From positions 76,056,414 to 76,120,413 of the forward strand of contig CM038471.1 of the NCBI GenBank assembly GCA_021464415.1: 64,000 bases of DNA, read 5' to 3'. A program made the position numbers and the translations under genes. A model generated the notes under the pieces. The model saw only the letters and a list, made by a program, of their open reading frames with translations. It ran no database searches and was not told where the DNA came from. The first letter of the stretch is position 1. Each line of letters opens with the position of its first letter. The DNA is from Lonicera japonica. Taxonomy: Eukaryota > Streptophyta > Magnoliopsida > Dipsacales > Caprifoliaceae. Positions 47,851 through 64,000 of the stretch are shown here, one piece after another.

Positions 47851-48122
47851 AAGGGTTGACTTATATTTTAATTATTTATTTTTAAAAAAATAAGTCTTAA
47901 TTGTGACGTAGCTTTGAGAAGAGATACCAAAGCACTACTTTCGTGTGTCGGAAAGGTTACGCGCATTTTTGTAATGGGTCTCCTCCGGCTCCCAAACGTG
48001 TTTTTTAAAGGCATTGGTAGAATTTAATTTTACAATACATTTATCTTACGTTACAATGTTTTATATTATTACTACAATTATTGCATATATATCGGATATA
48101 TTTATTTTACTTGTTATGACTA

Positions 48123-51100
48123 TCGTAAATATTTTTATAAAAACTAAACTAGCATACAACCCACGCAATGCGTGGACATATTGTAGTAAGATGGTTACAA
48201 TATTATAAAGTTAATAAGAAAAAGGTAATTTTTTACGGTCCTAGACACAATATAATAATGGAAGCGTAAAAAAAATGAATATTAATTTTATTGGTAATAT
48301 AGTAATGATAAAATTACATAAAATGTTAAGAACTGATAAAAAAGTTAAGAAGGTAAAGGTTTTGTTCCCCAAACTGGCCACCCTTGGAATAGATCGAGAC
48401 TATGCAAGAACCAACGATTATCTGTCAAAAAAAAAGGTAAATAAATGGGCTGTAGTAGATGTTATTAGCAACAAAAATATTAATTGCAAGTGAATACTAA
48501 AGTAGAACGAATGAAAATCAAATTGCCACATATAAATGCAAAAAAAATTCACAAACTTTTCAACAAAATAACAACTTGCCAATCACATTAAATAGTTATT
48601 TACAATAAAAATGAAAAGCTCATACAATTTCATCCTAAAGTTTGCTTTTCATTATGTGCCTAACTCTAGATTAGATTTAATCCCACTTCCATATCTCAAT
48701 TCAAACTGTGTATTTAGCAATACTATAACTAATAAACAATATTTTGAAGTGAACCAAACCTCTACCAAAATCTTCATTATCATATTGGGTCATGATTGTT
48801 TATCCCGAAGCTAAGGATAAGCAATAGAATTGATTAATCAATTGAATAAACATAACAAAAGAAATTTCAAAAGTTTATTGATAGTATGAAAGGAAAAAAG
48901 TTTTACTTGTAAGAAACTTGTCGCAATATGTGGCCTCAAATTTTTCTGCTATGTGCATTCTTATCTTTACCACCCATATAGATTTTGGTGACTAATTCTC
49001 GAAATATGTATTCCATCTTAGTGAGACTTGAGACTTGGTGAATAGTGTCAAGTTCAGATCTATGAGTAAGAATTAGTCTTGCATCAAATGCGGTGTAAGG
49101 ACACCTCCTCGCAAATCAAAATAGACTTGAGAAGTGGATGGTTAGAAAGAGGAGAGGAAGAAAAAACAACATGAAGTGAGAAAATTCAAAAACAGAGTGA
49201 GATAATATAAAGAAATTTTAAGACCTTTTCTACCATATTTGTGCTAGTGCAATTTAATTTGCAATTTTGAGGTCATAATAAAGTTTTAACTCTTATGTCT
49301 CGGAGCTTATAATTGAATGCTTAAAAGCTTTTACCGAGTTTGATCCATGCAAATTAACATAAAACATTATGCTGCGATAAAAATAGGTGTTCGAACGAAA
49401 CTGCCATCAAAATAGTTGGATAAGATAATTGTTTCTTTGTTATCGACATTTACCCTATTAAAAAAATAAAGCTCATACCCTTTTAAAACTATATCAAATA
49501 GGGAAAAAAAACATTAGACATAATTAGCACAAAATAATTTGACCCACGTTAACCATTCCAAGAGGAAATAAAAGAATGCTTGACTCATACGAAAAATCAT
49601 AGAGCAAGATCTTTTAAAACTCTAATATCTTCCGGTATAAATTATTCTTCTAATCCATCATGGAATAGATGATTATTATAAAATACAATTATGAGCTTCC
49701 AATTTATTGCTTTGTTGTAAAAACTTGTAACAAATATCCTGTTGAAGAAAAGGCATATTCAATTACAATAACAATAATCAAAATTGCGAGTTCTTAAAAG
49801 ATTTATGAAATGAAAATAAGGCCACTAAAGAAATTCACTTCAAGCATGACTCGGGAAAGGAATATAGTTGTATACATTCTAATGAGCATATAAATCATAT
49901 GCAAAGGTTAGAGAAGCTTATGTAAATTGACTGTCCCAAACAAATAAATAGAAACCAAAATAGTCCTTATTTTATTTGTGGGCTAATAAATCATTTTTAG
50001 CTTCCAAAAAAAAAAACATTTTTATTAAGGAAAATAATGTATGGATTATTTACCTCATATGAGAGAGCGCGGGAATGTTTAATTTAATTTTTAAAGAAAT
50101 TTATTCCAGTTGTACCCCGTTCTTTTTATTCATTAGGTATTAGTTGTTCATAATAATAATAATAAGGGTAAAATTATAAAATGCTTGACATTTAAAATAT
50201 TCTTATTATAAAATGAGTTAATCAAGAGTGCATTGGGCATACTTATGTTCTTGCAGTTTGGCATTGTAAGATATAACATTTGACAAAATCAAAAATAAAA
50301 GCTAACCTGGGATTGGGGATAAGCATAGCACATCATTTCGGGATCACCCAGAGTTGATAAAAACCAGTAGGAAGGCAAAAGAGCGATAAGACTGAAGAGG
50401 GGGATTAAGAAGAGGGCTTTAGAAAAAACCTTAATTAAGTAATGAACTCTACAAATTAGTCACATTAATTTTAATGTTTATTACGCACAGAGGCTAGAGG
50501 TTTTATTTACGAGAGTTTTGTAATAACGCCGTAGTTAATGCGTCATTACGGAGGAACTCTGCAAAACATATATGGACATATATGATAATAATATATATAT
50601 ACACACACATTATTTGTTTGTAATTATTTAGATATTAAATAAATAAAATTACAAATATTATATATTTCTAATTAGGTATATCTTCTTTTCAAAAATAATA
50701 ATAATTAGGTAGATCTTAAAAAATAAATATATAAAATCAGTTTTAAATTTACAACTTAAAATTTGGAACAACATTTTAAATAAATAAAATTATAAATGTT
50801 TTAAATAAATAAAATATAAATGTTCTAAATTTACAACTTAATATTATAAAGCAATTAATGAGGTGCAACTAATAAGGAGTAAACTGAAACTTTAAATATA
50901 AATAAATTAGATGAGTCATAATTGGGTTGTTATTTAAATGCAATTCATAGGAGACGAGAACAATTATATAAATAATAAATTGTTGCCACATGTTAACAAT
51001 ACAAACAAAGAGAGTATTTTACTATATATAAATAATAATAATAATAATATTAGATTCTCGCATATAGTTCATATTTGTTAATTCTTCTCAATTTGATTGG

Positions 51101-51259
51101 CAAATACATCAAAAGAACAAGACCCACAATAATTACTTTATTATTACTTCAATTTTAATTTTGTTCGAATTTTTGTGCTTATCAAAAATTCTAAATTTAC
51201 AAAATATTTTATACTTGAACCAATTTAACGCTAGAGTCGTCTAGCATTGCCCGTTCTAG
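48123..51259 (+). mobile_element. non-autonomous Helitron candidate
   Basis: The 3' end has the textbook layout: hairpin GCTAGA-GTCG-TCTAGC (51230-51245), ten bases, then CTAG (51256-51259) followed by host T. Near the 5' end lies the palindrome CCACGCAATGCGTGG (48162-48176) after AACTAGCATACAAC, the type of 5' subterminal hairpin common in plant Helitrons. A TC preceded by A at 48123 is a possible 5' terminus. No Rep/helicase is encoded. A short frame at 48275-48493 contains LATLGIDRDYARTND but has no domain I know. The 5' boundary is the weaker end. Confidence 0.45.
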
Positions 51260-51587
51260 TACCAGAAGGGATAATAAAAATAAGAATAAAGTTCATACCA
51301 TTTAAAATCACACAATATTTTCAACTCATTTTCTAAAACTCAAATTATTATATGTTAGATTTACCAATTTATGATTACAGAAAAGCACCAAAGTTCGAAA
51401 TGATCTAGAATCATACATAAAACAACCGAAGAGCAATATAGAACCCAAATACAACTCAAAACACAATCAGGAAGATCAAACCACTAACAACATCCAAATC
51501 AAAGGCGGCACCAGCATAAACAGATCCAAGATCGCCAACATAGAAAGGTAATGTGTATAATTTTCTCCTATTTACACGTGAAGGAGA

Positions 51588-56131
<4,544 letters not shown>

Positions 56132-56208
56132 CTCTTATTAAAGCCCTCTCTCTGTTTTTCTTCTTTCTCAGTTGAATTATTGTAGTTGATGGATCAAATA
56201 GCCATCTA

Positions 56209-56218
56209 TGATTTATAT
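56209..56218 (-). promoter_or_regulatory. TATA box of AKR copy B
   Basis: On the minus strand a GA/CT-rich tract is followed by CTATATAAAT, about 80 bases before the ATG. Position and sequence fit a plant TATA element, giving a leader of about 50 bases. Confidence 0.55.
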
Positions 56219-56937
56219 AGAGAGAGAGAAAGTAAAGTAGTAAAGTAGCAAGTCCCATATGTACTACTCACATAAATCACGTTTTTCTTTTCATTGGACA
56301 CAAATTATCCGGGGACCAATAACTACTGATAGATTTTTTAAATTCTATTCTCAACACCATTTGTGTACTTACTATAAAATTAATTTGTCTCATATAAAAT
56401 TAATTTGTATGATGTAAAACAGATGACAAATTGACAAGTATGTCTTTCTATTGTCAACACCATTTGTGTACTTACTATAAAATTAATTTATCTGATGTAA
56501 AACAGATGACAAAACAAGTCTCTCACGTGTTATTATTGTCCCATAATCTATTATAATTAGGGCATCTAAAGTACTCTATACAAAAAATTTAAATGAGTTT
56601 TTTTTTTATATTACTTTTTAAAAAAATGTTATATTTAAAATGCAAGAAAGGGAGAGATTAATAAAATATAATAAATACAAAAGAAAGAATAAAGGTAAAA
56701 GAGAGAGGAATAAGAATTTTATTTTTATTTTTTTAAAAAAATTAATAACTATTCAACAATTGTTGGAGAGAGAAAATAAGAGAGACATAAGCGAATTGAT
56801 TAGTGGTCGACTAAGGAGAAGTGTAATAGTAATTTTGAAAAGATTAAAAAAATAGAATTTTAAATCTTTTATTAACTTTGCCTTTTATTTATACATTTTT
56901 TAGCATTTTCATTGTCAATAAATGAAGGTAAATGCTA

Positions 56938-58131
56938 GGCAAAATGACCAAAAATAACAACGAACTTTATCCCGACTTTCACTTAAGTCGTTGAATTTTT
57001 TTTCGTATCAATCATAACAACAAACTTTTGGCCGTTTATCAGTTACATCCAAAATGTAACTTCCGTCCATTAAATCTTAACGGAGTGCTTATGTGGCTAA
57101 AGAAATGCTTATGTGGGCAAAAAAAGCTGACGTGGCTTATTAAAATAAAAATAACACATAAAAAAATAGACATTTCTCTCTCTCTCTCCCCTCCCCCTTC
57201 CTCCTTCCTCCCCTCACTCCACCTTTCCGACCCTGTCAAACCCACCACACTTCCACCTTCTGTCTCGTTGATCATTGGGCATAGAAAAATAAAGAGCCCC
57301 TCCCTCCCTTAATGACGCCTCCGATCGCATGAGTAATCTCCTTTCTCTCTATATATATATGTATATGTCTATGTATATTTGTATCAGCATCAATTTCTAT
57401 GCCCAAATTATTTTATTTTCTGCTTTATTTGTTTTAATTACTGCTATTGTTGCAGCATTGGATGGCTGATTTAATTGCCTTTACTTTGTTGTTTTTAGTG
57501 TTTGAATTTGGGGGGGTTTATATCAGATTTCTGCTACTGTAGCTGAATTCAATGGCTGATTTGATTGCCGTAATTTATTTATTTTCTCGAATTTTGTATA
57601 AAGTCATAGACCCACCACACCTTCTCTCTCCGCCATTCTCTCTACCTCGATATTTCTCTTTCACCGGAAAACTTTGTAACCGAAAAAAACAGAGTATTCG
57701 GTTAATGACTCTTCGGCGAACCCACTTCACCGTCGTATTCTTCCTTTACCTATTAGTCCCATCTCTATTTCTCAAATTTTACAAATGCAAACACGAAATT
57801 TATATTCCTATCACAAACGCCTTCGACCCTACCTCACCGAAAAACTTTGTAATCGAAAAAAATAGAGCATTTGGTTAATGTGGGACTAAGATAAGAAGAT
57901 GAGAGAGAGAGGATGGTCTCATTTTTTTTATGTATTAAATTTTTTTTAAGAAGCCACGTTAGCTTTTTTTGCCCACATAAGCACTCCGTTAATACTTAAC
58001 GGACGGAAGTTACATTTTGGATGTAACTGATAAACGGCCAAAAGTTTATTGTTATGATTGATACGAAAAAAAGTTCAATGACCTAAGTGAAAGTCGGGGT
58101 AAAGTTTGTTGTTATTTTTGGTCATTTTGCC
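56938..58131. mobile_element. MULE with long inverted repeats between AKR copies B and C
   Basis: TAAATGCTA is duplicated perfectly at 56929-56937 and 58132-58140, the 9-bp duplication of Mutator-like elements. The inverted repeats start GGCAAAATGACC and run about 190 bases (56938-57140 against 57948-58131). The 0.8-kb interior has CT-rich leader-like DNA, a possible GT-AG intron and an open frame of 108 codons (57552-57878) without known domains. A block CTTTGTAAYCGAAAAAAA occurs twice (about 57673 and 57846). No transposase is present; captured host sequence is possible. Confidence 0.85.
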
Positions 58132-58139
58132 TAAATGCT

Positions 58140-58800
58140 ATTATAACTTCACACCTCCCTAATTTGTAATGGTCGCTCATTATTTTGGTCCCATGCTGCT
58201 ACTTAGCCCAAGGGTTGGCCTTAATTAAATCCACATAGTTTTAACTACAATCAGATTCACATGAATTAAGTTATGCCTAACTCATAACATGGCCAATATT
58301 TATGCTCGCATTGTAACTCAAGTGTCCAAGTGTTAGGCTGGACGCCCAAACATAGTCCACATGGGGACTACATGCCATAACTTATACTAATCCCTTATAA
58401 TACCAATTAATAAAAAATTCTAAATAGTAGCAATGCATATCAAGTCACAAAAGTTACTTAAAAACAAGTGCCCTCGCACTTAGGCAATTTAACGCAGTTG
58501 AAGACCAAGCTACTTGCACATTAAGCCTCCATAACATTACACCATTTATTTTAACCGGACATGCATCGACAATATTGCAACCAAGACTCGTCAACTATAA
58601 TGCAAGCTTTTTTGGGTTTGACGGATTAGGTGGGCACGCAATAGAGGATGGACGTTTAGAGATCAATTATTGTGCTCATAAGTTATTCTCCATGTTTACT
58701 AGAAGTTGTTAGCAATAAATTGTATTGTAAGTAAATTCCATAAGGCGTTGATATCATGATAGTCAAATGCTCTTTGTTAATGTAGTTAGTAGTAAGCATT
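58140..58800. other. intergenic DNA between MULE and next element, nothing recognised
   Basis: No exon, RNA gene or repeat border is evident. Confidence 0.5.
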
Positions 58801-58804
58801 TTAA

Positions 58805-59392
58805 GGCTATCTCCATTGCTAAAGCTAAAATTAGACATTTACACTTTTAGCTGCCCCACCCAGAAGTGTATAAAGCTAATAGTGCAACAGATAGTGTATA
58901 GCCAAGGTAAATATAGAAGTTGACAATTTTATATACTACACGATCTATTATGTGTTGGGGGCAATGAAATGTGTTTTCCACGACACATCATGTGTTATGA
59001 GGAGGAATTTATCCCCACCCACGCATATCACGTGTCGTGCGAGTGTCTCCCTTAAACCACACTTTTGAAATTGCAAGGCTTGGGAGACATGCATGGCTAA
59101 ACAATAGTGAAGTATCATATGAACAGGTGAGAAGCTTAAAATTGCAAGGCTTGGTATGACACGTGATAAGCTTGAAATTGCAAAAGGAGTTAGAAGACAA
59201 AACACCGAGAATGGTCCTTAAAACGACACATGAAGTGTCGTATGAACACATAATTTTTGCCACTACAACATTCCAAATGTCGTGTAAGACTGCTAGATGT
59301 TTTTAGATTTTCCGCGGTGCAGCTCCTCCTTTGTTGATAGGCAAAATACACAATACTAGCCAACACTTTTAGCTTTAGCAATAGAGATTCTC
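58805..59392. mobile_element. MITE with CTATTGCTAAAGCTAAAA-type ends
   Basis: Left end GGCTATCTCCATTGCTAAAG and inverted right end GAGAATCTCTATTGCTAAAG are flanked by TAA on both sides. Inside, CTTGAAATTGCAAGGCTTGG-like words recur three times (about 59065, 59130, 59170), together with CGACACATCATGTG-type words in both orientations. Confidence 0.65.
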
Positions 59393-59679
59393 TAAAGCTA
59401 TATTGCATACATATTTTTCTAAGGAATGAGAAAAAATTCTTTTGAGGTAGAATTAGTAATTAAAAAATGTGATTGAAATACGTGTTACTTCATAATAATA
59501 GACATGTCACATGTGCACGTTAAATATCTATTTTTTTAAAATAAAAATGAAGAAAGTTATATATATATATATATATATAAACAGATGAAAGATAAAAAAA
59601 TAACAAAAGATTCATGTTAAGCACATTGCTCTCAGTGGTTTTAAATGGAAGTGAACGGGAGTCACAATTAGATCATTAA

Positions 59680-60213
59680 GGGTGCGTTTGATTGCAAGCA
59701 TGGAATTTACATGGAAAGAAAATAAGTTCCAGGTAATTGAATTGCCTAGAATTGAGTTGCATGGAAAATGTAATTAAATGTGTTTGATTGTCTTAATTTT
59801 CTACCCGGAAAATATTGGTTGTATTGTGGCATTTTTAATGTATAAAAAATTATGGGTATTTTTTTTACATAATTTTATAGTCATGATGGATCTTGTTTAA
59901 TTGATCTTGATGAGTAGATTTTAAATATAAAATTTTTATTAAATTTTGAATTTTGTAGTTTAAGTTATAGCATTTTTAGCGTAGAAAATGGGTAAAACAT
60001 TGTCTCGAAAACCGTGCAATTGCCTGGAAAATAAAAACTAGCCCCCCCCTTCAAAAGAAAATATTTTCCTTGTTTACAAGAAAAATGTAAGTGTGTGAGC
60101 AAAAGTGGGAAAATATTTTCCCTAGACAAAAAAGCCAATCAAATACCTTAAGTTATCAAATCGAGTAAAAAATGGATATTTTTCATAAAAAATACTCCCA
60201 ATTAAACACACCC
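59680..60213. mobile_element. Tourist-like MITE upstream of AKR copy C
   Basis: Left end GGGTGCGTTTGATTGCAAGC and inverted right end GGGTGTGTTTAATTGGGAG are flanked by TAA (59677-59679, 60214-60216). It ends about 375 bases before the AKR copy C start codon, close to its promoter. Confidence 0.75.
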
Positions 60214-60383
60214 TAAATATATTTCAAGGTTCAATATCGAACAATTGGAACTTCAAGGAAAACATTGAATATGGTTTCAAACTTCAGTATTTAACATTTA
60301 CGCTAAACCCAGAAAAAGAATATTAAAAATGCGTAGTGGGAGGATTTTGAACTAGTTGGATTGAATGAGACGCCACATGAGGT

Positions 60384-60488
60384 AAGCCTTGACGTCTGCA
60401 CTCTTCCCCGCCACTTCACTCATGAAGTCATCGCTGATCTGATCTGTACACCTGTGTTCCAAATGTGTATGTCTATATATATATATAG
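60384..60488 (+). promoter_or_regulatory. promoter region of AKR copy C: TTGACG element and TATA tract
   Basis: AAGCCTTGACGTCTGC (60384-60399) holds TTGACG, readable as a W-box core or as TGACG of an as-1-type site for TGA factors. It resembles the TTGACC block upstream of copy A. A TATATATATATA tract (about 60475-60487) lies about 100 bases before the ATG. Stress or auxin control is plausible for this family but not shown. Confidence 0.5.
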
Positions 60489-60587
60489 CTATTTGCGCTC
60501 AAATTCAAATAATATAAGTGCTTAATCGTCAACTACAATATTTCTTCTACTGAGAGTCAAAAGAAACAGAGAGAAGGCTTTCAAGAA

Positions 60588-64000
<3,413 letters not shown>

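Noticed and set aside
57552..57878. 108-codon open frame as a new protein gene
   Set aside because: It lies wholly inside a MULE, has no domain I know and contains an internal repeat. Kept only as possible captured sequence.

Overview
The window is nuclear DNA of a flowering plant, almost certainly a eudicot. The genes have many short exons with GT-AG introns, intergenic DNA is very AT-rich, and the recognisable proteins are plant types: a WNK kinase closest to Arabidopsis WNK1, a small plant EF-hand protein and perakine-reductase/PCNT115-type aldo-keto reductases. Plant SINEs, Copia, MULE, hAT and Tourist-like elements fill the gaps. No bacterial operon, organellar block, CRISPR array, rRNA or convincing tRNA gene is visible. 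Without database searches the species cannot be named.

Layout. 0-8 kb is repeat DNA: a hAT element with a perfect 8-bp target duplication, a 29-nt poly-C run, a complete SINE and a decayed Copia retrotransposon with no gag or protease. A single-exon EF-hand gene lies on the minus strand at 8.8-9.2 kb. 9.3-18.3 kb has no gene that I can support; it holds a 52-bp minisatellite, a second SINE with an internal 51-bp duplication, and MITEs. 18.6-23.7 kb is a complete seven-exon WNK kinase gene (681 codons) with insertions in its larger introns. 24-31 kb is gene-poor, with a hAT-like element and a LINE fragment.

The right half is an aldo-keto reductase (AKR) gene cluster. Copy A (31.4-38.0 kb, minus) has all seven exons but a one-base insertion in exon 5. 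Copy B (51.6-56.1 kb, minus) is intact. Copy C (60.6 kb onward, plus) is intact for six exons and runs off the window. B and C are head to head. All three share the same exon phases and the catalytic Asp-Tyr-Lys-His set, so they are local duplicates. The DNA between A and B (38-51.6 kb) is nested mobile elements: a PIF/Harbinger-like element with a MULE inside it, three adjacent Tourist-like MITEs, a 2.1-kb palindromic element inside another element, a 1.2-kb relative of it, and a probable Helitron. A block at 43.4 kb resembles the copy A promoter but has no gene beside it and may mark a lost AKR copy.

The most unusual item is a family of foldback elements, three copies here (WNK intron 5, 43.7-45.8 kb, 46.4-47.5 kb). 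They have GGGYGGTGATGTTGGCAC-like ends, 8-bp target duplications and internal arrays of about 24-nt mini-hairpins of the form ACTCGG-loop-CCGAGT. I do not recognise this family. Second is a miRNA-precursor-like hairpin in intron 2 of AKR copy C.
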